Assembly: GCF_006715165.1 (NCBI RefSeq)
Contig: NZ_VFMS01000001.1
Location: forward strand, 992,001 to 1,056,000
Source of the DNA: Arthrobacter sp. SLBN-122
Lineage (GTDB): Bacteria; Actinomycetota; Actinomycetes; Actinomycetales; Micrococcaceae
Reading direction: 5' to 3'
DNA: 64,000 nt
Within the stretch, counting starts at the first letter, position 1, and each line of letters opens with the position of its first letter. The notes beneath the pieces are model-generated. The model was not told the DNA's origin, did not search any database, and saw only the letters and a list, made by a program, of their open reading frames with translations. Both the position numbers and the translations under genes were made by a program. Positions 41,908 to 49,923 of this stretch are shown in pieces.

Positions 41908-42861
41908 GTGAGCAACCAGATCCCCGCCCCGGTGTCCGATGTCTTCGATCCCACGCGCTGGCGGGTGGTCTCCGGCTTCGAGGACTTCCAGGACATGACC
42001 TACCACCGGCAGGTGGAGCGGGATTCCGACGGCGGCTGGGTACGTGACCTGCCCACCGTCCGGATTGCCTTCAACCGCCCGGAGGTCCGCAACGCGTTCC
42101 GGCCGGGCACCGTGGATGAGCTCTACCGGGCCATGGACCACGCCCGGATGACCCCCGACGTCGCCACCGTCCTGCTGACCGGCAACGGCCCCTCCCCCAA
42201 GGACGGCGGCCACTCCTTCTGTTCCGGCGGCGACCAGCGGATCCGTGGCCGGGACGGCTACAGATATGCCGACGGCGAGACCCAGGAAACCATCGACCCC
42301 GCCCGGGCCGGCAGGCTGCACATCCTGGAAGTCCAGCGGCTCATGCGCACCATGCCCAAGGTGGTCATCGCCGTCGTTAACGGCTGGGCAGCGGGCGGCG
42401 GGCATTCCCTGCACGTGGTCTCAGACCTCACCATCGCCTCGCGGCAGCACGGAAAGTTCAAGCAAACTGATGCCACGGTGGGAAGTTTCGACGCCGGCTA
42501 CGGGTCCGCGCTGCTGGCCCGGCAGGTGGGGCAAAAGGCAGCACGGGAGATTTTCTTCCTGGCCCGCGAATATTCCGCTGAAGACATGGTTCGGATGGGC
42601 GCCGTCAACGAAGCCGTAGACCACCAGCGGCTCGAAGAGGTCGCCCTGGAGTATGCGGCGGACATCGCGCGCCAGTCCCCACAGGCCATCCGTATGCTGA
42701 AGTTCGCCTTCAACCTCGCCGACGACGGCCTGGCCGGCCAGCAGGTATTCGCCGGTGAGGCTACCCGCCTGGCATATATGACGGACGAGGCCGTGGAGGG
42801 CAAGGAGGCCTTCCTGCAAAAACGCGACCCCGACTGGTCACGCTTCCCGCACTACTTCTAA
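41908..42861 (+). CDS. menB: 1,4-dihydroxy-2-naphthoyl-CoA synthase
   Basis: A 317-residue crotonase-family enzyme that closes the second ring of menaquinone from o-succinylbenzoyl-CoA. MenB-specific features are YHRQVERDSDGG, RIAFNRPEVRNAFRP, the bicarbonate/substrate site HSFCSGGDQRIRGRDGY (about 91-107), and the C-terminal DPDWSRFPHYF. The N-terminal extension (about 15-40) is typical of actinobacterial MenB. GTG start at 41908 with TAGACT six bases upstream (leaderless pattern). It heads menB-menE-menA; gap to menE is 12 bases. Confidence 0.96.
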   Translation: MSNQIPAPVSDVFDPTRWRVVSGFEDFQDMTYHRQVERDSDGGWVRDLPTVRIAFNRPEVRNAFRPGTVDELYRAMDHARMTPDVATVLLTGNGPSPKDGGHSFCSGGDQRIRGRDGYRYADGETQETIDPARAGRLHILEVQRLMRTMPKVVIAVVNGWAAGGGHSLHVVSDLTIASRQHGKFKQTDATVGSFDAGYGSALLARQVGQKAAREIFFLAREYSAEDMVRMGAVNEAVDHQRLEEVALEYAADIARQSPQAIRMLKFAFNLADDGLAGQQVFAGEATRLAYMTDEAVEGKEAFLQKRDPDWSRFPHYF

Positions 42862-42873
42862 GGCAGGACGCCA

Positions 42874-44067
42874 ATGAACAGCGAAGAAACCCCGGCATCT
42901 GCCCCCACCGGGCCCCTGAACATCGAACCCGCCCTGAAAGCCCTCGCGGCCGCCCTCCATGGCGAGGGCCCCGCCGTCGAACTGTCCGTGGGCCCGGACG
43001 GTGCGCTGGTGGTGGGCCACGTGGAAACGCCTGGCTGCGATGACGCCGTGGCTGTGGTCCGCACCTCAGGTTCCACCGGCACACCCAAAGCAACCCTGCT
43101 GACCGTGGAATCCCTGGCGGCCTCCTCCATGGCCACGGCCCTGCGGCTCAAGGGCGAGGGCCAGTGGCTGCTGGCGCTGCCCGTCCAGTTCGTTGCCGGT
43201 ATCCAGGTGCTGGTGCGGTCCCTGTTCGCCGGCACCCGGCCCTGGGTCATGGACATGTCCGGCGGCTTCACCCCGGAGGCCTTCACCGCCGCCGCGCTGG
43301 AACTGACGGACAAGATCCGGTTCACGTCCCTGGTGCCCACCCAGCTGCAGCGGCTCCTGGACGATCCCTCGCCGGACACGCTCGCCGTCCTCCGCCGCTT
43401 CAACGCCATCCTGCTGGGCGGCGCCCCCGCTCCGCCGGCCCTTCTGGCAGCTGCCCGCGACGCCGGGGTCCGGGTGGTCACCACCTACGGTTCGGCCGAA
43501 ACTTCCGGCGGCTGCGTGTACGACGGCTACCCCCTGGAGGGCGTCTCGGTCCGGGTGGCCGAGGACGGCCGGATCCTGCTGGGCGGTGACACGGTGGCCG
43601 CCGGCTACATCGAGGCACCGGACGAGGAAACCGGAACCTTCTTCGAGGAGGACGGCGTGCGCTGGTACCGCACCAGCGACCTGGGTGCCATTGACGACGA
43701 CGGCCGGCTCACCGTGCTGGGCCGGGCGGACGACGTCATCATCACCGGCGGCGTGAAGGTCTCCGCGGGGCACGTCCAGGAGCAGCTGGAAAAGTCCGAC
43801 GCCGTCGCCTCAGCTTTCGTGGCCGGGGTACCGTCCGCGGAATGGGGCCAGGCCGTGGCGGCCTACGTGGCCCTCGCCCCCGAAGCCGCTGCCCGGCACC
43901 ATGCCGGGGACGCCGCCGTCGTGCTCCAGCAACAGTGGCAGCAGCAGCTGGGGGTCCTGGCGCCCAAAACCGTCCTCACCGCACCGGCCCTGCCGATGCT
44001 GCCCAACGGCAAACCGGACCGGCTCGCCATGACCGCCGAACTCAGCGCCCTGCACGGGGGAAAGTAG
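42874..44067 (+). CDS. menE: o-succinylbenzoate-CoA ligase (AMP-binding)
   Basis: A 397-residue, short adenylate-forming ligase. P-loop VRTSGSTGTPKATLLT (about 65-80), RRFNAILLGGAPAPPALLAAARDAG, acceptor motif TTYGSAETSGGCVYDG and hinge GRADDVIITGGVKV. Its position between menB and menA makes o-succinylbenzoyl-CoA formation the likely reaction; it is shorter than E. coli MenE (451), as usual in actinobacteria. The sequence KPDRLAM near the C-terminus carries the adenylation Lys. AGGA upstream of the ATG. Confidence 0.92.
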   Translation: MNSEETPASAPTGPLNIEPALKALAAALHGEGPAVELSVGPDGALVVGHVETPGCDDAVAVVRTSGSTGTPKATLLTVESLAASSMATALRLKGEGQWLLALPVQFVAGIQVLVRSLFAGTRPWVMDMSGGFTPEAFTAAALELTDKIRFTSLVPTQLQRLLDDPSPDTLAVLRRFNAILLGGAPAPPALLAAARDAGVRVVTTYGSAETSGGCVYDGYPLEGVSVRVAEDGRILLGGDTVAAGYIEAPDEETGTFFEEDGVRWYRTSDLGAIDDDGRLTVLGRADDVIITGGVKVSAGHVQEQLEKSDAVASAFVAGVPSAEWGQAVAAYVALAPEAAARHHAGDAAVVLQQQWQQQLGVLAPKTVLTAPALPMLPNGKPDRLAMTAELSALHGGK

Positions 44068-44143
44068 AGTTGGACCTGCACCACCGCGGCGGGTGCGCAC
44101 GTTCCGTCCTGCCGTCTTACCGAAACAACACGAGGTACTAACC

Positions 44144-45025
44144 GTGGCCACAGCCGCCCAATGGATCCAAGGCGCCCGACTCCGGACGCTGCCGGCAGCG
44201 ATCGCGCCTGTGCTGATCGGCACTGCCGCCGCCTACGAAATGGACTCGTTCCTCCTGCCCAACGCCATCCTCGCGGCGCTGGTGGCCCTCCTGCTCCAGG
44301 TGGGCGTGAACTTTGCCAACGACTATTCGGACGGCATCCGCGGGACCGACGATGACCGGGTGGGTCCGCTGCGGCTGGTGGGCTCCGGCGCCGCGAAGCC
44401 TGAACACGTCAAGTGGGCGGCGTTCGGAGCCTTCGCCCTGGCCATGGTGTTCGGCCTGGTCCTGGTGTTCCTCACCCAGGCGTGGTGGCTGATTCTGGTG
44501 GGGCTGGGCTGCGTCATGGCCGCCTGGGGCTACACCGGAGGCAAGAACCCCTACGGCTACATGGGCCTGGGCGATCTCTTCGTCTTCGTGTTCTTCGGCC
44601 TGGTGGCCACCTTGGGCACCACCTACACGCAGGCCGGCCACATCAGCCTGTCCGCGGTCATTGGCGCCATCGGCACCGGATTGATCGCCACGGCGCTGCT
44701 CATGGCCAACAACGTCCGGGACATTCCCACGGACATGCAGGCCGGGAAGAAGACCCTGGCCGTGCGGCTGGGGGACAAGCATGCCCGTGAAAGCTACGTC
44801 CTGATGCTCGCCGTCGCCATCCTGCTGGTGGTGATCCTGGCGCCGGGCCGGCCGTGGATCCTGATCGTGCTGCTGCTCATTCCGGCCTGCCTGATGCCGG
44901 CCTGGCTGATGATCAACGGGCGGAAGCGCAAGAGCCTGATTCCGGTCCTGAAGCAGACCGGCCTGATCAACCTTGGCTACAGCGTGCTGTTCTCACTGGG
45001 ACTGATCCTCAGCCACGGGTTCTAG
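44144..45025 (+). CDS. menA: 1,4-dihydroxy-2-naphthoate polyprenyltransferase
   Basis: A 293-residue UbiA-family membrane prenyltransferase with about eight or nine helices. Asp-rich motifs: NFANDYSDGIRGTDDDRVGP (first, about 62-80) and NNVRDIPTDMQAGKKTLAVRLG (second, about 188-209), which bind polyprenyl diphosphate through Mg. It joins the isoprenoid tail to DHNA to give demethylmenaquinone. The GTG at 44144 has GAGGT eight bases upstream and is preferred to the longer frame from 44093. It completes menB-menE-menA. Confidence 0.95.
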   Translation: MATAAQWIQGARLRTLPAAIAPVLIGTAAAYEMDSFLLPNAILAALVALLLQVGVNFANDYSDGIRGTDDDRVGPLRLVGSGAAKPEHVKWAAFGAFALAMVFGLVLVFLTQAWWLILVGLGCVMAAWGYTGGKNPYGYMGLGDLFVFVFFGLVATLGTTYTQAGHISLSAVIGAIGTGLIATALLMANNVRDIPTDMQAGKKTLAVRLGDKHARESYVLMLAVAILLVVILAPGRPWILIVLLLIPACLMPAWLMINGRKRKSLIPVLKQTGLINLGYSVLFSLGLILSHGF

Positions 45026-45333
45026 CCCTTGTGGTTGCTGCCTTTGGCGTTGTTGATGGTGATGTCCGGATTGGCGTCAAGCAGGGCGTCCTCGGCGTTG
45101 GCGTCCTGGACCTCGCCGGCGGAACGCAGCGGCTTGGCCTTCCCTGAGAATCGGTGCTGCAGGGCTGCTGCGGCGGCGTCGCGCTGCTTCTGGAAGAAGA
45201 GGTAACTGATGGCAAAGGCAATCAGCGCGGCGCAGATCACGGACATCAGCACTCCCACCTGCAGAAGCGCGAACAGGGCAAACAGGGGCACGAAGATCGC
45301 CAGCCGGATCAGGGAATATTTCAAAAAGGCCAC
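45022..45333 (-). CDS. DUF4229 small membrane protein
   Basis: A 103-residue protein with two N-terminal membrane helices (about 5-48: LIRLAIFVPLFALFALLQVGVLMSVICAALI then AISYLFF) followed by QKQRDAAAAALQHR and a charged tail. This is the DUF4229 pattern, commonly placed beside menA and PLDc_N genes in Micrococcales. GTG start at 45333 with TAAACT six bases upstream (leaderless pattern). Its end overlaps the menA end by four bases, convergently. Function unknown. Confidence 0.82.
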   Translation of the reverse strand: MAFLKYSLIRLAIFVPLFALFALLQVGVLMSVICAALIAFAISYLFFQKQRDAAAAALQHRFSGKAKPLRSAGEVQDANAEDALLDANPDITINNAKGSNHKG

Positions 45334-45394
45334 TATTCAAGTTTAGCCGCCTCCGCCAGCGGTCCCTGCGCGTCCTGACGATAGACTTAATGGC

Positions 45395-45784
45395 ATGCTC
45401 TTCCGTGTGGCTTTGGCCGTCGCAGTCCTCGTCATCTTCGTGTATGGCCTGGTGGACGTGATTCGCACTGAGGGCCGCCTGACCCGTGGAATATCAAAAC
45501 CGGCCTGGATCATCGTGCAGATCGTCCTGCCCGTCCTGGGTGCCATCCTGTGGCTCGTGATCGGCAGGCCGCGCGGCACGGCGCAGCCGCGCCCCAGCTA
45601 CCCGCATCCCACCGCCCCCGACGATGATCCGGATTTCCTCCGCAACCTTGAGGCCCGCCGGCGCAACCAGGCCGAGGCGGAGCGCCTGAAGAAGCTCCGG
45701 GATGAGCTGGAGGCGAAAGCCAAGGAGGACGGCGGCAAAGGCCGGCGCGGCACCGATGAACACGATGCCGACGGACTGAAGTAG
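45395..45784 (+). CDS. PLDc_N domain membrane protein
   Basis: A 129-residue protein: two membrane helices (LFRVALAVAVLVIFVYGLVDVI and KPAWIIVQIVLPVLGAILWLVIGRPR) in the PLDc_N (phospholipase D nuclease N-terminal) arrangement, then a Pro-rich and Lys/Glu-rich helical tail. The catalytic phospholipase domain is absent, as usual for these short proteins. ATG with TAGACT seven bases upstream (leaderless pattern). The next gene starts 5 bases after its stop. Function unknown, probably envelope-related. Confidence 0.84.
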   Translation: MLFRVALAVAVLVIFVYGLVDVIRTEGRLTRGISKPAWIIVQIVLPVLGAILWLVIGRPRGTAQPRPSYPHPTAPDDDPDFLRNLEARRRNQAEAERLKKLRDELEAKAKEDGGKGRRGTDEHDADGLK

Positions 45785-45789
45785 GGTCC

Positions 45790-46353
45790 ATGGCGTTCCA
45801 ACCCGGCGGAGATGAGGGGCGCCTGCCTGCTCCCCCACCGAGGCCCGGCCTGTCCTACTCCGCGCCACCGCCCATCCCCGTCACTCCCCCGCTGCCCCGG
45901 GTTGTCCGGACGGCCCGCACGCTTTGGGTTCTCAGCTTCGTCGCTGGGCTGGCCGTCCTGCTGGGATCGTTTGTGGCCCGTGACTCCAACCTGCAGCGGC
46001 TTCGTGGGGTGGTCGCGGACATGGCGGCGGGCAGCGACGCCGAATCGGTGGGTACCGCGGCGGAAATCGTGTTTTGGGGCAGCATTGGCGCCCTGTTGCT
46101 GGTGAGCGCGCTCGAAGCAGCTTTCCTGGGCGCCGCGCTGGGCCGCCGTAACTGGGCCCGCTGGGTCTTGCTGCTGCTGCTGGCCGCCCACGTTCCCGTC
46201 CTGCTCCTGGCATCGGCGTTCCTTGTTCCCAGCGGCGCCGAGGGCAGTTACGTAGTCATGCTGTGGGGCGCCGGCCTGCTCCTTGCGGCCTCCGGGATGG
46301 TATTTCTGTTCCTGCCGGCCGCCGGAACCTGGCTGAAACGCAAGGCTGCCTGA
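45790..46353 (+). CDS. Hypothetical multi-pass membrane protein
   Basis: A 187-residue protein with a Pro-rich soluble N-terminus (about 1-40) and four membrane helices: TLWVLSFVAGLAVLLGSFVA, IVFWGSIGALLLVSALEAAFLG, WVLLLLLAAHVPVLLLASAFL and VVMLWGAGLLLAASGMVFLFL. Between helices 1 and 2 is a polar loop (RDSNLQRLRGVVADMAAGSDAESVG). I recognise no family. It follows the PLDc_N gene by 5 bases and has AAGTAGGG upstream, so it is co-transcribed. It ends just before the tandem repeat at 46355. Confidence 0.75.
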   Translation: MAFQPGGDEGRLPAPPPRPGLSYSAPPPIPVTPPLPRVVRTARTLWVLSFVAGLAVLLGSFVARDSNLQRLRGVVADMAAGSDAESVGTAAEIVFWGSIGALLLVSALEAAFLGAALGRRNWARWVLLLLLAAHVPVLLLASAFLVPSGAEGSYVVMLWGAGLLLAASGMVFLFLPAAGTWLKRKAA

Positions 46354-46354
46354 A

Positions 46355-46405
46355 GCGGGCGCCTGGCTGGAGCAGGCGCCTGGCTGGAGCAGGCGCCTGG
46401 CTGGG
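46355..46405. repeat. Three tandem copies of a 17-bp unit
   Basis: Three head-to-tail near-identical copies of GCAGGCGCCTGGCTGGA (first copy GCGGG, last ending GGG) lie between the convergent stops of the membrane protein and the iniC-like gene. Each unit contains the palindrome GGCGCC. It marks the border between the conserved men block and the ini-like locus. Confidence 0.9.
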
Positions 46406-46417
46406 GACCTGCCCTTC

Positions 46418-47911
46418 CTACGCCGACCGGGCATGGCTGTCCCTGTCCGCCAAATCCGCCAGGACACCCTCACAACTGCGGATCACCACCCGGCAGGCTT
46501 CAAGGGCGGATCTGGGAGTCAGCGGGCTTTCAGAAACCCTGCGCCAACGCGCAAGGCAGCGCCGCGCCTCGGCGGCCAGCACATTCAGGCTGGAGCCGGC
46601 CGCCAGGCCCAGCCGCAGATCCGGAGCGGTGCCGTGGCCGCCGATGAGCCGTTCAGCTTCTGCCGCCAGTTCGGGGGCAAGGTCCACCCCGGTGGTCCGG
46701 AGGGCTGCCAAGAGCCGGAGCTCACGGAACTCATGCGCGTTTGCCTGCAGCCGCTCCAGGGACGCCGCCAACTGTTCCGATCCTTCGCGGGGACGGCTGT
46801 CCAGGAGGTTCCCCACCGCAACCAGCGCTGTCCTGGCCTTGAGCGCCTCGGCCCGCGCCTGGAACTGCCGGTCCAGTACGTCCAGCAGGGGGTCCAGGCC
46901 GCTGCGGCGGGCCAGTTCGTGGGCCAGCGGCGTTGGTTCCGGGTATCCGTTGCGGATGAGGACAACGGCCAGCCGGATACCGAAAAGCCCGTAGCGCGCC
47001 AGCAGTGAGGAGCGTGCTTCTTCCGTTAGTCCCTCAGGTTCCCTGGCCCGGCGGAACCTGTCGGCCGAAAGCATCATGCGTTCGCGTGCGGCCCGGTCCA
47101 GGGTGGCCAGCAGTTGGAGGGCCTCGAAGTCCGGCTGGCGAAGGGTACGGGCGCTCTGGGCAAGCAGTCCGGCGACGGGGACAACGCCCAGTGCCAGCTT
47201 CCGGAGGTTGGGGTCCCGGCTGTACCTTTCCGCGATGGTGCCGGCGGACAGCAGGGAGTCGATGCGGCCCGCCCCCACCTCGTCGGCCCGGGACAACACC
47301 GCGAGGGCGTTGACGGTACCCGAGCGGCCTGCCCCGGTGTCCCGGAAGGATTCAAGGAACCGGAGGTCGGATGCATGCAGGTGGCGCATCAGGTAGATGA
47401 CGGCATCAGCTTCCGACGCCGAATCCTCCGGGGTCAGGAACCTTACGGATCGCGCTGACACGTCCCGGGAGAGGGAGGCGATGCCGGGGGTGTCGATCAG
47501 CGTCATGGCCTGCAGGGCCGGGGCGGGCCATTCGACGTCGAGCCGTTCCACGTCTTCTGCCTGGACGCCGTCAAGGACGAAGACCAGGCGCCCGTCCACG
47601 CGCTTCAACGGCAGGTTCCGGGGCTCCCCCTTGGCGGGGTGGAGGGTGATGCGGGGGGTATGCCCGTGCCGGTACCATGTGACGATCCGGGTGCATTCGC
47701 CGGTATCAGTGGGTGCAATCTCCTCACCGATGATGGCGTTGAGGAGCGTTGACTTCCCTGCCTTCACCATGCCGGCAACGGCAATTCTCAATGGCTCCGC
47801 CAGGCGCCGCGCATAGCCGTGCAGCCCAGCAGTGGCCTGCGGGTCGCCGGCGTAAACTTCCAGCGCTTCCCGGATCAGTCCAGCTGCCCCCGCGGTAGTG
47901 GACGGTGTCAT
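46418..47911 (-). CDS. iniC: IniC-like dynamin family GTPase
   Basis: A 497-residue large GTPase, close in length to mycobacterial IniC (about 493). G1 P-loop GMVKAGKS at 47-54, a Thr-containing switch (TDTGECTRIV), G3 in LIDTPGIASLS, and G4-like SRAD in AVLSRADEVGAGR. The rest is helical without an obvious membrane helix. Dynamin-like proteins bind and remodel membranes; this is probably the partner of the larger IniA-like protein. Its ATG overlaps the IniA-like stop (ATGA), giving translational coupling. Last gene of the locus in transcription order. Confidence 0.85.
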   Translation of the reverse strand: MTPSTTAGAAGLIREALEVYAGDPQATAGLHGYARRLAEPLRIAVAGMVKAGKSTLLNAIIGEEIAPTDTGECTRIVTWYRHGHTPRITLHPAKGEPRNLPLKRVDGRLVFVLDGVQAEDVERLDVEWPAPALQAMTLIDTPGIASLSRDVSARSVRFLTPEDSASEADAVIYLMRHLHASDLRFLESFRDTGAGRSGTVNALAVLSRADEVGAGRIDSLLSAGTIAERYSRDPNLRKLALGVVPVAGLLAQSARTLRQPDFEALQLLATLDRAARERMMLSADRFRRAREPEGLTEEARSSLLARYGLFGIRLAVVLIRNGYPEPTPLAHELARRSGLDPLLDVLDRQFQARAEALKARTALVAVGNLLDSRPREGSEQLAASLERLQANAHEFRELRLLAALRTTGVDLAPELAAEAERLIGGHGTAPDLRLGLAAGSSLNVLAAEARRCLARWRRVSESPLTPRSALEACRVVIRSCEGVLADLADRDSHARSA

Positions 47912-49812
47912 CCAACCCCCGCCCCGCTGCGGGTCCCGGCGGCAATAACCTCCGCGGCTATGGCTTTAGCGGCGCGATGCAGCGCATCCACCTTTTTGAG
48001 TTCGGCCCTGATGTCCCGGATGCGTCCTTCCTTCTCCTGGGCGTAAGATGTGGCAGCCTTCTGGGCCGCGGCCACCGAATCCGATAACGACCTGTGGTAC
48101 TCGTCCGCGATCTCGGTGAAGTGGTCGCGGATGGTCCGCTGAACCAGCCGGAGCCTGTCCTTCAGCTGCTTTCCCACCTGGAACGTTACGTCGTCGAGCT
48201 GGCGCCTCACCAGCGCTTTCGCTTCTCCCTGCCGCCGCTTGAGCCGCGTTTCCTTGTCCTCCCGGTAGGCCTTGCGCCCCAGCAGCAGTCCGGCGCCCAC
48301 CGAGAGCGGATTGATCAGGGCCATCCCGAAAATTCCCGTCAGGAGGCCAAACATCAGGACCCCGCCGTAGGACCCGCGCATGCCGATCAGGACTTTCTGG
48401 ATCGGGTTCACGCGCCCCGGATCCAGTCCCGGCATCTGGTCCACCGGGTCCAGCGCGTCCCCTGAGTCATCCACGTGCAGAACGGGCAGTGATACTTCGT
48501 CGGCTGCGAAGTGTTCTGCCACGTGTGCGGCCAGCCATTGCGACCGCTCACTGGTCCAGACGAAGGTGTCGGAGACGGCCGCGGCGACGCACTCTTCGAG
48601 CCATTGGGAGAATTGGGGCCAGACCGGGCCGGGATCGCCCTGGTCTATGGCCGTCTCGGCTTCCCGCTGGATCCGGCGCAGGCGGTCCCGGAGGTCGTAC
48701 TCCATGTCGGCAATGAGGTCGTTGATGCCGTCGCTGAGGGTCAACTGCCAGCGCGCGGAGCGTTTCCGCATCTCGTCCGCCTCTGTCTTGGCCCGTTCAA
48801 GGTCTGCAAGCATCTGCGGCGTACCGGCAGGGTTTTCCAGGGCCTCAAGCTCGGACTGCAGGGACAGCCGCAGGTTGTCCGTCACGGACAGCAGGTCCTG
48901 GCTGACGGACCGGCGCTGGATGCGCTGTGCCTTGCCCACCACATCATTGCGCAGGTGGGCCACCAGGCCGGGGAAACCCGACTCTGCGTTGAGCTCGCTG
49001 TCCTGGAGCCGTGAGGCCTCAAGGCGGAGGTCCGCGGACAACGGGAACAGCGGAATGTCCGGAGCCACCTGGTCCAGGTGTGTCCTGTCCAGTTCCTCCA
49101 CCCGGCGCCATTCCGGGTAGAGGTCCGTCTTGGAGAGGACGGCCGCAACACTGGGGGTGATCCGCATGGCCTGGCGCAGGAACCGCAGTTCCGGCTCCGT
49201 GTATTCCTGGGACGCATCCGATACCAGCAGCATGGCGTCCGCGGTGGGCAGGGCGGTAAGGGTGGTGAGGGTGTGCGTGGAGCCCATGCCGCCCACGCCC
49301 GGGGAATCAATGATGCTGAGGCCCCCGGTGAGGATCCGGCGGGGCAGGCAGACTTCCGCGGCCACGAGTTTCCTGCTGTTGCCCGGGTTGCCCTGCTCCG
49401 AGACGAGCGCCGGGAGCTCTGCCAGGTCGACGGGCCGGCGCTCCACGCTGCTGTCCCCGCCGTCGCCTGCAGCCTCCCCGCCAGGCTGTTCCGGCGCGGG
49501 GACCAGCACCGCGGCGGAGGCCGGGTCCCCGTAGCGGACGACGGTGGGCACCGAGGTGGCAATGTCGTCGTCCACCGGACACACCGGTGCATTCACCAGG
49601 GCATTGATGAGCTTGCTTTTCCCCTGTTTGAACTCCCCCACCACAATGACCCGGATACTGGGGTCCTGCAGCCGGGCCATGGCCTGGGCCAGCCTCCTGC
49701 GCAGGTCCGCACGCTCTCCGGTGCCCACCAGCTGCAGGCCCTCTTCAACGAGCCTCACCAGCTGGCCGGCGGTCATTGGCCCCGGTGCCCTTGCCGGTCC
49801 TGCTTCTGCCAC
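47908..49812 (-). CDS. iniA: IniA-like dynamin family GTPase with membrane-insertion region
   Basis: A 634-residue bacterial dynamin-like protein, matching IniA in length (about 640). G1 GEFKQGKS at 59-66, G3 IIDSPGVGGMGS, and G4 SKTDLYPEWR. Long helical stalk, then a hydrophobic hairpin (GGVLMFGLLTGIFGMALINPLSVGAGLLLG, about 485-515) followed by a basic coiled region (KAYREDKETRLKRRQGEAK) suited to membrane insertion or fission. The GTG start at 49812 has AGGGGG upstream. It is coupled to the iniC-like gene. Crystal work on mycobacterial IniA showed nucleotide-dependent membrane fission; similar action here is inference. Confidence 0.88.
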   Translation of the reverse strand: MAEAGPARAPGPMTAGQLVRLVEEGLQLVGTGERADLRRRLAQAMARLQDPSIRVIVVGEFKQGKSKLINALVNAPVCPVDDDIATSVPTVVRYGDPASAAVLVPAPEQPGGEAAGDGGDSSVERRPVDLAELPALVSEQGNPGNSRKLVAAEVCLPRRILTGGLSIIDSPGVGGMGSTHTLTTLTALPTADAMLLVSDASQEYTEPELRFLRQAMRITPSVAAVLSKTDLYPEWRRVEELDRTHLDQVAPDIPLFPLSADLRLEASRLQDSELNAESGFPGLVAHLRNDVVGKAQRIQRRSVSQDLLSVTDNLRLSLQSELEALENPAGTPQMLADLERAKTEADEMRKRSARWQLTLSDGINDLIADMEYDLRDRLRRIQREAETAIDQGDPGPVWPQFSQWLEECVAAAVSDTFVWTSERSQWLAAHVAEHFAADEVSLPVLHVDDSGDALDPVDQMPGLDPGRVNPIQKVLIGMRGSYGGVLMFGLLTGIFGMALINPLSVGAGLLLGRKAYREDKETRLKRRQGEAKALVRRQLDDVTFQVGKQLKDRLRLVQRTIRDHFTEIADEYHRSLSDSVAAAQKAATSYAQEKEGRIRDIRAELKKVDALHRAAKAIAAEVIAAGTRSGAGVG

Positions 49813-49858
49813 AGCAGCCCCCTTTTCCTGTGCGCTGTCGGTACTGCGGGAACAGCCA

Positions 49859-49882
49859 GGCAGGAGGTCATTGCCTCCTGCC
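49859..49882 (-). other. Intercistronic hairpin between iniB-like and iniA-like genes
   Basis: A GGCAGGAGG stem with a perfect complement and a 6-base loop lies in the 111-base gap of the locus. There is no T-run on the minus strand, so it looks more like an mRNA-processing or partial-termination element that lets iniB-like mRNA exceed the downstream genes. Confidence 0.45.
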
Positions 49883-49923
49883 GGGCGGTTACCTCCCGGG
49901 CGTAGCGTGTTGGAACCAGCGTG

